A stretch of DNA of 36,779 bases from a candidate division WWE3 bacterium CG08_land_8_20_14_0_20_40_13 (GCA_002774285.1 PEYT01000027.1:1-36779); one strand, 5' to 3'. Shown: positions 7,573-14,714, counted from the first letter of the stretch. Numbers and translations: made by a program. Notes: generated by a model from the letters alone, not told the origin.

Positions 7573-7617
7573 CGTAGGAATATTATTAGCATGCGTGGGG
7601 GTATTAGCAAGAAACAA

Positions 7618-7623
7618 ATTATA
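7618..7623 (-). promoter_or_regulatory. Likely dnaX -10 box
   Basis: TATAAT on the minus strand with TTAGAA 17 nt further upstream (7641-7646) as a weak -35. It would start a transcript near 7610, about 38 nt before ATG 7572, which supports that start over the TTG at 7617. Confidence 0.45.
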
Positions 7624-7789
7624 CCTTAAGATCCAAAAATTTCTAATTAATCTAATTATTCTGATTGTTCTAAAGAAACCACAAATCCCAATTTGGTGCT
7701 TGGGATATTGGACATCATTTAGATTAATTAGGTTAATTGTAATAATTTTGAAATTGCTATCTTTGATAATTTAGTATAGATTAATTGTC
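7624..7789. repeat. Intergenic spacer with 9-bp repeats between dnaX and HIT gene
   Basis: Divergent intergenic region of very AT-rich sequence. 7641-7680 splits into TTCTAATTA, ATCTAATTA, TTCTGATTG, TTCTAAAGA, and 7720-7745 holds a second short set. A TATAGA at 7775-7780 may be the HIT-gene -10, with a poor -35. Confidence 0.45.
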
Positions 7790-8170
7790 ATGGAACCTTG
7801 TCTATTTTGTAAAATAGTGGCAGGTGAAGAACCTGCTGAAAAGGTGGCGGAAACCGCCAATTTTATTGTTATTAAAAACAAATATCCTAAGGCTCCGGTC
7901 CACCTTTTGGTGATTGATAAAATGCATCATGAAAAAAGCAAGACAATCTCGGGAAAATACAACACGACAATCTCGGGAAAATTCGCATCTTGTAGTCGGG
8001 CATCATATTGGGATGATATAATCGCGACTAGCTATTTTGCTATCCAAAAATTTGGGTTGGATAAAACTGGGTACAAATTGGTAGTCAACGGGGCAGGGTA
8101 CAATCATTTTGAACATGAACATCTGCACATTATGGGTGGTACAAAGAAGGAGCCGGGAGGAGAAACATAG
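7790..8170 (+). CDS. HIT-family nucleotide-binding protein
   Basis: The start CLFCKIVAGEEPAEKV and the C-terminal HEHLHIMGG histidine triad mark a HIT-family nucleotide hydrolase/transferase (HinT-like). It has 126 residues, a normal length, but the middle is unusual. Right after the VHLLVIDKMHH segment lies an in-frame 24-bp tandem duplication (7942-7965, 7966-7989) giving TISGKYNT-TISGKF. This replaces part of the helix found in other members. The catalytic triad is intact, so the protein may still work. It stands alone with AT-rich repeat spacers on both sides. Confidence 0.85.
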   Translation: MEPCLFCKIVAGEEPAEKVAETANFIVIKNKYPKAPVHLLVIDKMHHEKSKTISGKYNTTISGKFASCSRASYWDDIIATSYFAIQKFGLDKTGYKLVVNGAGYNHFEHEHLHIMGGTKKEPGGET

Positions 8171-8351
8171 GAAATTATTGATTGATCTAATTAACCTAAT
8201 TATTCTAAATAAGTATCAATTTCCAAATTCCAAATTGAGAGTTGGGATTTGTTTAGGGTAATTAGAAATTAAAATTCTATTAATTCATTAAAGTTTCGAA
8301 TCCGATATAGAACTAGGCAGTTTATATGTCGAAAGGGGGTATTTTTGAATC
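8171..8351. other. Spacer between HIT gene and rpsU
   Basis: AT-rich. 9-mers TTGATTGAT, CTAATTAAC, CTAATTATT, CTAAATAAG at 8173-8208 belong to the window-wide repeat. Near the 3' end, GAAAGGGGG (about 8331-8339) is a ribosome-binding site for rpsU, one of the few core genes here with a visible SD. No gene seen. Confidence 0.4.
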
Positions 8352-8546
8352 ATGGTAAAAGTAAATATTGATGCTACCGAAACAATCGAACAGGCGCTTA
8401 GGCGTTTTAATCGTCTAATTCTGGAAGAAGGTATTCTTGACGAAGTAAAAGAGCGGCAGTTTTATATTAAGCCGTCTATAACCCGTCGCCTTAAAGATAA
8501 AGAAAGATTAGCGAAAATTAAAAGAGATAAGAGATACAATAGATAA
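8352..8546 (+). CDS. rpsU: 30S ribosomal protein bS21
   Basis: A 64-residue basic protein: MVKVNIDATETIEQALRRF, then LDEVKERQFYIKPSITRR and a Lys/Arg tail, the usual bS21 pattern. bS21 sits near the 3' end of 16S rRNA and helps initiation. It is preceded by a purine-rich SD and followed after one nucleotide by the yqeY gene, the common rpsU-yqeY pair. Confidence 0.92.
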   Translation: MVKVNIDATETIEQALRRFNRLILEEGILDEVKERQFYIKPSITRRLKDKERLAKIKRDKRYNR

Positions 8547-8547
8547 T

Positions 8548-8994
8548 ATGGTAAATCGTATCAAATCAGATCTGTTGTTGGCTCAAAAGACGCAAGACGC
8601 GGTTAAATTGCGGACATTGCGGATGCTTTTGGCTGATATTAAAAACAAAGAAATCGAGTTTCGTCCTCTTAATCGGACTTTAACCGACGCTGATGTAATT
8701 TCTCTTGTTCAAAAAGGCATAAAGTCCCGCGCCGAAGCGGTTGAAATGTTCAAAAAAGGTAGTAGGGACGACCTTGTAAAAAAGGAAGAAGATGAAATTG
8801 CGGTCCTTAAAACTTATCTGCCCGAAATGATGGGGGAGGATGAGGTCAAAAGTATCGTAAATAAGGTGATTGCAGAAACAGGCGCCACGACCGTTGCTCA
8901 AATGGGGATTGTGATGGCGGAGCTCAAGGTCAAACTAGCAGGCAAAGCAGATATGTCGGTAGTAGGGAAGATGGTGCGCGAAGCGTTAAGATAA
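8548..8994 (+). CDS. yqeY: GatB/YqeY-family protein
   Basis: A 148-residue protein matching the YqeY family, which resembles the tRNA-binding tail of GatB. Features: IKSDLLLAQKTQDAVKLRTLRMLLADIKN at the start, LKTYLPEMM in the middle, and the C-terminal MGIVMAELKVKLAGKADMSVVGKMVREAL. The exact role is not settled. It starts 1 nt after rpsU, so the two are co-transcribed. Confidence 0.9.
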   Translation: MVNRIKSDLLLAQKTQDAVKLRTLRMLLADIKNKEIEFRPLNRTLTDADVISLVQKGIKSRAEAVEMFKKGSRDDLVKKEEDEIAVLKTYLPEMMGEDEVKSIVNKVIAETGATTVAQMGIVMAELKVKLAGKADMSVVGKMVREALR

Positions 8995-9009
8995 TTTTTA
9001 TTTGAAATC

Positions 9010-9273
9010 GTGCTTCAAAAAAACTCTTTTATCCAAATGTCTCTCGTAGGCGCAAAGCAAATACAAGCTTTAAATAAAAGGTATCTAAAACACGACTATC
9101 CAACAGATGTTTTATCGTTTAATATGGATCAAAAGTTACCTGATGGGAGATATTATCTTGGCGATGTTGTTATTAATTTGGAAATGGCTGTTACAGAGCG
9201 GGAAATTGCGCATCTTGCCGAACATGGGATCAGGCACCTTTTGGGAGTGCATCATAAGGAGGACCACCATTAA
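9010..9273 (+). CDS. ybeY: Short YbeY-like rRNA endonuclease
   Basis: From GTG 9010 this gives 87 residues. It contains LNKRYLKHDYPTDVLSF and LGDVVINLEMA, then the zinc-binding HGIRHLLGVHHKEDHH, which corresponds to HGxLHLxGyDH. Most YbeY proteins have about 140-170 residues; here the N-terminal 40-60 residues are missing and the stop of yqeY lies only 15 nt upstream in the same frame, so no longer start exists. The motif has His-His (VHH) where the usual form is Tyr-Asp-His. YbeY matures 16S rRNA. Activity of this short form is uncertain. Confidence 0.8.
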   Translation: MLQKNSFIQMSLVGAKQIQALNKRYLKHDYPTDVLSFNMDQKLPDGRYYLGDVVINLEMAVTEREIAHLAEHGIRHLLGVHHKEDHH

Positions 9274-9366
9274 TTTGTAATTCTTAATTTAAAATTTTTA
9301 ATCAATTTTTAATATCTAATTTGAAAATCTAAAATTTGATATTGAATAAAAATTAAAAACTAAAAA
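9274..9366. other. A/T-only spacer between ybeY and pth
   Basis: Nearly all A and T, with repeated AATTTAAAATTTTTAAT-like words and no gene. It resembles the A/T palindrome after proS. No SD precedes the TTG start of pth. Confidence 0.4.
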
Positions 9367-9948
9367 TTGAAAATTTTATTGATCGGCCTTGGAAACCCCG
9401 GTTCCAAATACAGAAATACGCTTCATAACGCGGGTCATCTCTTGGTGGATTGGTTAAAAAAGGGGTCTCACGAGACCCCATTCCCGATTAAGACTTCTTC
9501 TTTCATGAACGAGTCGGGGAAGGATGTTTTAAAGATTCTTAAGAAATGGGGCAGTGCCCCGAAAGGCCCGCCGGCGCAGGCAGGGGCCCTGCCACAATTC
9601 ATGATCGCCCATGATGATATAGACATTCCCCTTGGTAAATTTAAAGTAACATTTGGCAACACTTCTGGTGGCCACAAGGGAGTCCAATCTGTAATTGATT
9701 CTTTAGGAACAAAGAATTTTTGGCGGATTAGGATTGGGGTACAGCTTCTCTCGTATGATCCAAAAGTAGATAAAGCGGAAGATTGGGTGTTGGGAGAGTT
9801 TACGGAGGAACAGTTGGGGGTGTTGAGGGAAGTGTTTCCAGACATTAAGAAATTTCTAATTAACCTAATTAACCTAAACAATTCCCAATTAGTAAGTCTC
9901 AATTTTTCTAAATCCGGGAAATTGGAACTTGGTGCTTATTTAGAATAA
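9367..9948 (+). CDS. pth: Peptidyl-tRNA hydrolase
   Basis: Releases peptides from dropped-off peptidyl-tRNA. Start TTG 9367 gives MKILLIGLGNPGSKYRNTLHNAGH, with Asn of GNPG and catalytic His of HNAGH. FMNESGK and HDDIDIPLGK (catalytic Asp) follow. The segment between HNAGH and FMN is about 20 residues shorter than in E. coli Pth, and in that place lies a hairpin at 9462-9479 (reads KGSHETP). A decayed GGGGCAGTGCCCC palindrome at 9548-9595 adds WGSAPKGPPAQAGALPQ before HDD. A 9-bp repeat adds LINLINLN near the C-terminus. So three repeats have reshaped one small enzyme, while the catalytic residues remain. Confidence 0.88.
   Translation: MKILLIGLGNPGSKYRNTLHNAGHLLVDWLKKGSHETPFPIKTSSFMNESGKDVLKILKKWGSAPKGPPAQAGALPQFMIAHDDIDIPLGKFKVTFGNTSGGHKGVQSVIDSLGTKNFWRIRIGVQLLSYDPKVDKAEDWVLGEFTEEQLGVLREVFPDIKKFLINLINLNNSQLVSLNFSKSGKLELGAYLE
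9462..9479. repeat. Short palindrome inside pth
   Basis: GGGGTCTC-AC-GAGACCCC, perfect 8-bp arms. It shares the GGGT...ACCC ends of the REP-type palindromes but is shorter. Confidence 0.55.
9548..9595. repeat. Decayed GGGGCAGTGCCCC palindrome inside pth
   Basis: Left arm GGGGCAGTGCCCC (9548-9560) is intact and the right arm AGGGGCCCTGCC (9582-9593) has diverged. Between them lies GCCGGCGCAGGCAGG, related to the CTGCCTG/CAGGCAG palindrome found at 19249 and 27640. Confidence 0.65.
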
Positions 9949-9981
9949 TTAAAATAATTAGAAATTTATGGACTTCTATTT

Positions 9982-9990
9982 TGCTATAAT
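9982..9990 (+). promoter_or_regulatory. Extended -10 box of cysS, leaderless
   Basis: TGCTATAAT followed by 7 nt and ATG 9998. Transcription would start at about the start codon, and no SD is present. This favours ATG 9998 over the in-frame ATG at 9968. Confidence 0.65.
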
Positions 9991-9997
9991 ACATCCT

Positions 9998-11443
9998 ATG
10001 TCCAACACTCTTTTCTTTTACAACTCTCTCTCCCGCAAAAAAGAAACCTTTATTCCCATTGATCCTAAAGAGATCCGTGTTTACACCTGCGGTCCTACCG
10101 TTTATAACTTTGCCCATATCGGGAATCTGCGGACTTATATTTTTAACGATTTGCTCCAAAGAACGCTTATTTTTTTGGGATACAATGTAAAACGGGTAAT
10201 GAATATAACCGATGTGGGGCATCTTTCCGGCGATGGGGATATGGGAATGGACAAGGTAGAAAAAGCCGCTAGTGAAAAAGGAATGAATGCGTGGCAGTTA
10301 TCCGACTATTATCTTGAAGCATTTAAGAAAGATATGGAACGGCTTAATATGTTATCGCCAACTATTTGGGAAAAGGCCACCGCAACTATTAAAGAGCAAA
10401 TCAACCTAATTAGCCAAATAGAACAAAAAGGATTTACTTATAAAACAAGCGATGGGATCTACTTTGACACAAGCAAGTTTCCAGAATATGGCGCGATGTC
10501 GTCACTCACAAATGACGGGATAAAAGAGGCGGCGCGGGTGGATTTTAATGCCGAACGGAAAAATCCCCGCGACTTTGCTTTGTGGAAATTTAACACAACG
10601 GGTAAAAAACGGGCTATGGAATGGGACTCACCTTGGGGGATAGGGTTTCCGGGTTGGCACACTGAGTGTTCGGCGATTTCTCTAAAACATCTTGGAAATC
10701 CTTTTGATATTCATACTGGAGCAATTGACCACAAAGAAACTCATCACCCGAATGAAATTGCTCAAACTGAGGTGGCAACAGGGAAAAAGATGGCAAATTT
10801 TTGGTTGCACGCGGGATTTCTAAATGCGGAGAGCGATCAGAAAATGGCAAAATCCAAGGGGAATTTTTTAACGCTTCAAAGTGTTATAGACCGTGGTATT
10901 AACCCCTTGGCTTACCGCCTATACACATACGGAATGCATTGGCGGCAGACCGCGGCTTTTTCTTGGGAGGCCTTGGGTGGTGCCACACGAGCCTTTGGTA
11001 GGTTGCAGGTTTTTGTCCAAGAGAATTTGCCAAATTCGACCAATTTGCCAAATTACGATGATCGGGGCAGTGCCCCCGCAGGGGCACTGCCCCAATTCAA
11101 GGAAAGATTTTTGCAAGCGTTATCCGACGATCTAAACATGCCGCAAGCTATGGCCGTTGTTTGGGATTTAGTAAACACATCTAAAAAAGGTAACTTTCAA
11201 GCAGAGGCTGTTAAACTGCTTTTAGACTTTGATCGTGTTCTTGCATTAGGATTTAGTCAAATTATACCAATTGGACAAATTCCCGAGAACATTAGCAAAT
11301 TAATTGCCGAAAGAGAGCAGGCAAGGGCTAGTAAAAACTACGCCCTTGCCGACAAACTTCGCGACCAAATCCAAAAACTTGGCCACACCGTCGTTGACAA
11401 ACAGCCCATAGTTTGGTACAATAGACAGGCATTGCTGGTTTAG
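9998..11443 (+). CDS. cysS: Cysteinyl-tRNA synthetase
   Basis: Class I synthetase of 481 residues. It has the zinc Cys in VYTCGPTVYN, the HIGH motif as HIGN, zinc ligands in HTECSA and HKETHHPNE, and KMSKS as KMAKSKGNF. The anticodon-binding region carries LPNSTNLPN, from a 9-bp repeat, and directly after it DRGSAPAGALPQ, from the palindrome at 11064-11093. Both lie in frame in a linker after the catalytic domain. Start chosen from the leaderless promoter and family N-terminus. Confidence 0.93.
   Translation: MSNTLFFYNSLSRKKETFIPIDPKEIRVYTCGPTVYNFAHIGNLRTYIFNDLLQRTLIFLGYNVKRVMNITDVGHLSGDGDMGMDKVEKAASEKGMNAWQLSDYYLEAFKKDMERLNMLSPTIWEKATATIKEQINLISQIEQKGFTYKTSDGIYFDTSKFPEYGAMSSLTNDGIKEAARVDFNAERKNPRDFALWKFNTTGKKRAMEWDSPWGIGFPGWHTECSAISLKHLGNPFDIHTGAIDHKETHHPNEIAQTEVATGKKMANFWLHAGFLNAESDQKMAKSKGNFLTLQSVIDRGINPLAYRLYTYGMHWRQTAAFSWEALGGATRAFGRLQVFVQENLPNSTNLPNYDDRGSAPAGALPQFKERFLQALSDDLNMPQAMAVVWDLVNTSKKGNFQAEAVKLLLDFDRVLALGFSQIIPIGQIPENISKLIAEREQARASKNYALADKLRDQIQKLGHTVVDKQPIVWYNRQALLV
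11064..11093. repeat. GGGGCAGTGCCCC palindrome inside cysS
   Basis: Arms GGGGCAGTGCCCC and GGGGCACTGCCCC around CGCA. In-frame product RGSAPAGALPQ. Same family as the copies at 19050, 19237 and 29944. Confidence 0.85.
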
Positions 11444-11537
11444 CGTTGCGTTTTGATACGGCTTGGAGAGAAGGGCAGGTCTCTTCAAGCTATATCTTTG
11501 CGCAACTCCCGTTCCTAAAAACTAGCAAGTATACTCA

Positions 11538-11566
11538 TTGACAGATAATATACAATTATGTATATT
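11538..11566 (+). promoter_or_regulatory. AbiE promoter with palindromic operator
   Basis: TTGACA (11538-11543), 17-nt spacer, TATATT (11561-11566), then 8 nt to ATG 11575, so the mRNA is probably leaderless. A perfect inverted repeat AATATACA-ATTA-TGTATATT (11547-11566) fills most of the spacer and the whole -10 box. AbiEi proteins are known to repress their own operon by binding inverted repeats, so this is a good operator candidate. Confidence 0.75.
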
Positions 11567-11574
11567 TGTTGTGT

Positions 11575-12114
11575 ATGACATTTGAAAGTCTCCAAAGAGC
11601 AATTAAGTTACCTGTATTTACGACCTCCGATGTCGGATTGGCCTTTCCTCTGGAATCTTCCCAGTCCGTAAACATCTCTCTTTATAGGCTTGCCAAGTCG
11701 CAAAAAATAGAGAATATCAAAAGGGGGGTATATAAGTTTATTGGCGCAAAGGTTGATGAGTTTTCCTTGGCCCGTATTTTGTACACGCCTTCCTATGTAA
11801 GCATGGGGAGCGTTTTAAATTCGTGCGGAGTTATTCCCGATGTTCCTCTTTCCGTAACCTCCGTAACAACTACCACATCAAAGAAGATTTCAACTCATGT
11901 AGGAGTATTTTTTTACTCAAAGCTCCCCCGAAAACTCTATTTTGGTTTTGAGAACGGGGTTGCCCTTCCCGAGAAAGCCCTTTTGGATTATCTTTACATT
12001 CGAAGGATACGAAACTTGGAAAATTATAGAATAGACATATCTCATCTTGATAAAACAAAAATAAAGGAATTTGCTAAATATTATCCGGCATGGTTGCAAA
12101 AAGTATTAAAATGA
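11575..12114 (+). CDS. AbiEi-type antitoxin / transcriptional repressor
   Basis: A 179-residue protein with an N-terminal winged-helix-like part (FTTSDVGLAFPLESSQSVNISLYRLAKSQKIENIKRGVYKF). It is followed by the AbiEi C-terminal type region (YVSMGSVLNSCGVIP..., VALPEKALLDYLYIRR). In type IV AbiE systems this protein is the antitoxin and autorepressor. ATG 11575 is chosen because it lies 8 nt after a strong -10 box; a TTG at 11566 overlaps that box. Its stop overlaps the start of the toxin gene. Confidence 0.75.
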   Translation: MTFESLQRAIKLPVFTTSDVGLAFPLESSQSVNISLYRLAKSQKIENIKRGVYKFIGAKVDEFSLARILYTPSYVSMGSVLNSCGVIPDVPLSVTSVTTTTSKKISTHVGVFFYSKLPRKLYFGFENGVALPEKALLDYLYIRRIRNLENYRIDISHLDKTKIKEFAKYYPAWLQKVLK

Positions 12115-12908
12115 ACAACATGATTTTCAATTGGGACAATATCCAAAAATCGGCGGTATCTTTAGGAATGCCAATTGATAAAAGAAGAGCGTTAGTCAGG
12201 GAATACCTACAGGCAAAATTTATTTACGAACTGTATGGTCAAAATTATGCCAGAAAGCTATCATTTATCGGTGGAACGGCGTTGCGAATATTAAGGAATA
12301 TTCCAAGGTTTTCAGAAGATCTAGACTTCGATAATTTGGGTATTTCTGATAATAAAATTGAGGATCTGGTGGGGGAAGTCCGCAAGGTTTTTGTAAGGGA
12401 GAATATAGAGTGCGAGCTTTCTGTTAAGAAAAACGAGGAAAAGTCTTATTTTGAGATTAAGTTTCCAAACCTTCTTGCTCCCCTTGAAATAAGCCATAAT
12501 CCCAAGGAAAATCTTATGATAAAAGTGGATAGCTCAAAAGGTTGGAAAAAGCAAAATTTGGAAACACAACCACTTTTGAGATTTGGTTATGCAAGGAACA
12601 TTTTGACGAACTCTTTGGATAACTTACTGGTACAAAAGCTTTCGGCGTATGTTTTTAGGGAGGAAACGCAACCAAGAGATATTTATGATATTGTGTGGCT
12701 TTACGCCACGGGGGCAAGATTTGACAAAGATTTCGCCGAAAGTAACGGGTTTGCGGACTTGCTGGAATTGGCGGTAGACAAATACAAGACCGAAGGATTA
12801 AAAACTACTTTTTCCCACAAGCTTGCTCCATTTCTTATCAATCCCGGCGATGTCTCTTCACTAAATACCTTTGGAGAGGTTTTGAAGAGATTGTGGATGT
12901 TGGTATAG
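12111..12908 (+). CDS. AbiEii-type nucleotidyltransferase toxin
   Basis: A 265-residue protein. GGTALRILRNIPRFSEDLDFD contains the GGTALR and DxD motifs of the AbiEii/DUF1814 nucleotidyltransferase fold. The late KLSAYVFREETQPRDIYDIVWL segment is also typical. Relatives inhibit growth by modifying tRNA. ATG 12111 overlaps the antitoxin stop (ATGA), which gives coupling; an ATG at 12090 is possible. The pair lies at the left edge of a mixed island and may serve phage defence or stabilise the island. Confidence 0.8.
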   Translation: MNNMIFNWDNIQKSAVSLGMPIDKRRALVREYLQAKFIYELYGQNYARKLSFIGGTALRILRNIPRFSEDLDFDNLGISDNKIEDLVGEVRKVFVRENIECELSVKKNEEKSYFEIKFPNLLAPLEISHNPKENLMIKVDSSKGWKKQNLETQPLLRFGYARNILTNSLDNLLVQKLSAYVFREETQPRDIYDIVWLYATGARFDKDFAESNGFADLLELAVDKYKTEGLKTTFSHKLAPFLINPGDVSSLNTFGEVLKRLWMLV

Positions 12909-12920
12909 ATACCCTTATTG

Positions 12921-12985
12921 CTTCCACTTTGTTAAATCGCGTTTGACCAAGTCAAACTTGGCTTATCGCGCGACGGAAGTGGAAG
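12921..12985. repeat. Nested inverted repeat after the AbiE pair
   Basis: Outer arms CTTCCACTT (12921-12929) and AAGTGGAAG (12977-12985). Inside are CGCG/CGCG arms and an inner hairpin GTTTGAC-CAA-GTCAAAC (12941-12957). It could fold as one long structured stem. No T-run follows, so it is not a standard terminator; it may be a small mobile remnant or structured RNA. Confidence 0.5.
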
Positions 12986-13076
12986 AATTTGCTACCCCAC
13001 CCCAAAAAATCACTTTTTTACTTATCATGATAAAATTCCCTTGTGAACAAAATACCCAAAAAATTTTGAGGGTTGG

Positions 13077-13370
13077 ATGAAAAAAGTAGACGGAGAAGAA
13101 TTTCCCCTCTCTTCCTTTGGGGAGAGGTCGTGGCTAGCGCCAATTTGCATGAGCGCACTTTTTATTTGTTGTATTTGTCAAGCCCGATAGAATTATGTCA
13201 ACAAATCTTTCAATTGGAATTGTCAATCCCATATCCCATATTTAAACTTTAACTTTCGCTTTTCCATCCCAGAACCTAGAAAAGAAAGAATTATCGTAGA
13301 AAGAGATGCTAAAGGGCGTATTGTTCATTCCCAAGCCCCTGCGATAGTTTCCCGATTTGAGGAGGATTAG
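13077..13370 (+). pseudogene. Possible broken ORF with internal TAG
   Basis: From ATG 13077 the frame reads 37 codons to TAG (13188-13190), then stays open for 59 more codons to TAG at 13368. The second part ends RKERIIVERDAKGRIVHSQAPAIVSRFEED, which looks like real protein sequence, but no start codon lies in frame after the first TAG. Either a nonsense mutation has killed a 97-residue gene or only the tail of an old gene is left. The stop is 3 nt from the next gene, whose SD (GGAGG) lies within this frame. Confidence 0.35.
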
Positions 13371-13373
13371 CTT

Positions 13374-13961
13374 ATGGTAAATAAAAGTAAAGAGCTTGAT
13401 CGAGCCAACAGGCATTATTTAACAGCCTTGCAAGCATTAAGAACTATTAAAGAACAACCTCTTAAAATTACTCTTAAAGCTAACACTGCTATTATTGGAC
13501 AAAACCAGATAGTACAAGCAAACAACCATGAAAATAATAGAGTCCCACGGGCAAGCCCGTGTGACTATATAACGCTTTTCGCCACAGGCGAAAAGAAATT
13601 TAGGAAGGATTATCAGCAAAATCTTGTTATAAGCCCAAATGATTTAGGAGTTTTCCAGCTTGCCGATTACTCGCAAAAGGTAAACATCAACGACCTCACA
13701 AGGCAGGCAAAAAAGGAACTCAAAACCCACCTTTTAAGGTCTAGCATTGAACTTTTAGGCTATAACCTCGCCCTTACAACATCTAAGACGAGGTTTAATG
13801 GAGAAAGAACTTGGTTTGTTTGCCCTTTATGTGGCAAGAGAGTAGGGGTTATCTACAAGCAACAGGGGAATAATAAAGTCGGCTGTTTTAAATGCTTAAA
13901 CTTAAAATACAGAAAACAGAGATACAAAGGTATGATAGAAGCTACAACAAAAACCCCATAA
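13374..13961 (+). CDS. Zinc-ribbon protein of unknown function
   Basis: A 195-residue protein with SD GGAGG upstream. The C-terminal third has CPLCGKRVGVIYKQ...CFKCLNLKYRKQR, a two-CxxC zinc ribbon common in plasmid and phage hypothetical proteins. Two perfect hairpins are read in frame near residues 58-74: CACGGGC-AA-GCCCGTG (13546-13561) and CTTTTCGCC-ACA-GGCGAAAAG (13575-13595). They give the odd stretch RVPRASPCDYITLFATGEKK. No enzyme motif is visible; nucleic-acid binding is a reasonable guess. Confidence 0.6.
   Translation: MVNKSKELDRANRHYLTALQALRTIKEQPLKITLKANTAIIGQNQIVQANNHENNRVPRASPCDYITLFATGEKKFRKDYQQNLVISPNDLGVFQLADYSQKVNINDLTRQAKKELKTHLLRSSIELLGYNLALTTSKTRFNGERTWFVCPLCGKRVGVIYKQQGNNKVGCFKCLNLKYRKQRYKGMIEATTKTP
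13546..13595. repeat. Two perfect hairpins inside the zinc-ribbon gene
   Basis: CACGGGC/GCCCGTG with a 2-nt loop and CTTTTCGCC/GGCGAAAAG with a 3-nt loop, 13 nt apart and both in frame. A related TTCGCC-AACT-GGCGAA hairpin occurs at 14643-14658. Confidence 0.6.
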
Positions 13962-13967
13962 TAGGTA

Positions 13968-13996
13968 TTGAAAACTATAGGTAAAAATGGTATAAC
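13968..13996 (+). promoter_or_regulatory. Promoter of orphan gene 14031-14477
   Basis: TTGAAA (13968-13973), 17 nt, TATAAC (13991-13996) with TGG before the -10 (extended -10). The start point near 14003 leaves a leader of about 27 nt that holds AGGAGGAGG before ATG 14031. So this gene uses a leader and SD, unlike many core genes here. Confidence 0.6.
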
Positions 13997-14030
13997 AGTC
14001 TTGTCTCATCAACCAAGGAGGAGGACAATC

Positions 14031-14477
14031 ATGTCTGGCGAAATTCAGGTAAGCGGGGTGACTTGTTTTCCAGAGTGGCAGTGGGGAGAGGCGGTTCTCT
14101 ACTACCTCAATGGCGTGTGGGGAAACAAGTTGGATGTCATGTACCGTCCCAAGATCTGCTTTGGTGGAGTCTTTCTCCGCTTGAATCAGGCAGATTCGTC
14201 CTACTTTGCGTATGGCGTACCCGACAACGACGATGGGTATGATGCACGAGAGGTAGGTCCTGATCCCAAGATTTTGAGTATCGCGAGCGGAAAGCAAACT
14301 GATGTCGAGGTTGGGCTGATCCGCTTCGTGAAAGACAACACGATCAAAGTGCTTTCCCTCGGCCTGCCAGCGATTCAAGGCTTCGTCATCCTTTGGAAAA
14401 AGCCTAAGCGTGGTCAGTACGGCATAGCTTGTGTTCATGTTCCGAAGGATTGGGGCTCGCAAGGCTTCGTCTGGTAG
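14031..14477 (+). CDS. Orphan GC-richer gene, unknown function
   Basis: A 148-residue protein from ATG 14031, with AGGAGGAGG about 8 nt upstream. It is acidic to neutral, with many Trp and aromatic residues (WQWGEAVLYYLNGVWG) and alternating beta-like segments (GGVFLRLNQADSSYFAYGV, VGLIRFVKDNTIKVLSLGL). There are no membrane segments or known motifs that I recognise. Base and codon use are clearly richer in G+C than in neighbouring genes, which points to recent transfer. A longer in-frame start at 13968 would overlap the promoter and is unlikely. The gene is followed by a region with a long imperfect stem (GTGGTGAAGA near 14485 pairing with TCTTCGCCAC near 14526). Confidence 0.6.
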   Translation: MSGEIQVSGVTCFPEWQWGEAVLYYLNGVWGNKLDVMYRPKICFGGVFLRLNQADSSYFAYGVPDNDDGYDAREVGPDPKILSIASGKQTDVEVGLIRFVKDNTIKVLSLGLPAIQGFVILWKKPKRGQYGIACVHVPKDWGSQGFVW

Positions 14478-14714
14478 AGGAAAGTGGTGAAGATGGAGAT
14501 TCGAAGGGATCAAACCCAACGAGCCGTCTTCGCCACCTCTCACAAGCTAATTAGAAGTAATTGGTTTATGAGGGAACCTTAATGTTGTTAGTCGGTATCT
14601 AAAAGTACAATTACAATGTATTTCTAGCTACCGATTAGCCCTTTCGCCAACTGGCGAATTGCAAACAGAGAGCTACACGGGGTGTAGCAAGCAAGATCGG
14701 AAAGGAGCATTTCC
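14478..14714. other. Spacer with hairpins before orphan gene 14715
   Basis: Contains TTCGCC-AACT-GGCGAA (14643-14658) and GCTACAC-GGG-GTGTAGC (about 14672-14688), just upstream of an SD (AAAGGAG, 14701-14707). The two stems may lie in the mRNA leader of the next gene and affect its translation. TACAAT at 14606 and 14612 are weak -10 candidates. Confidence 0.4.

Noticed and set aside
13187-13250. Short frame MSTNLSIGIV resembling the start of YchF
   Set aside because: It stops after 16 codons and has no P-loop; a full ychF is at 18615. The likeness is probably chance.
13077-13370. TAG or TGA codon reassignment
   Set aside because: Several intact genes end in TAG or TGA at natural positions, and RF1 is present. 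The internal stops occur only in genes that also look broken.
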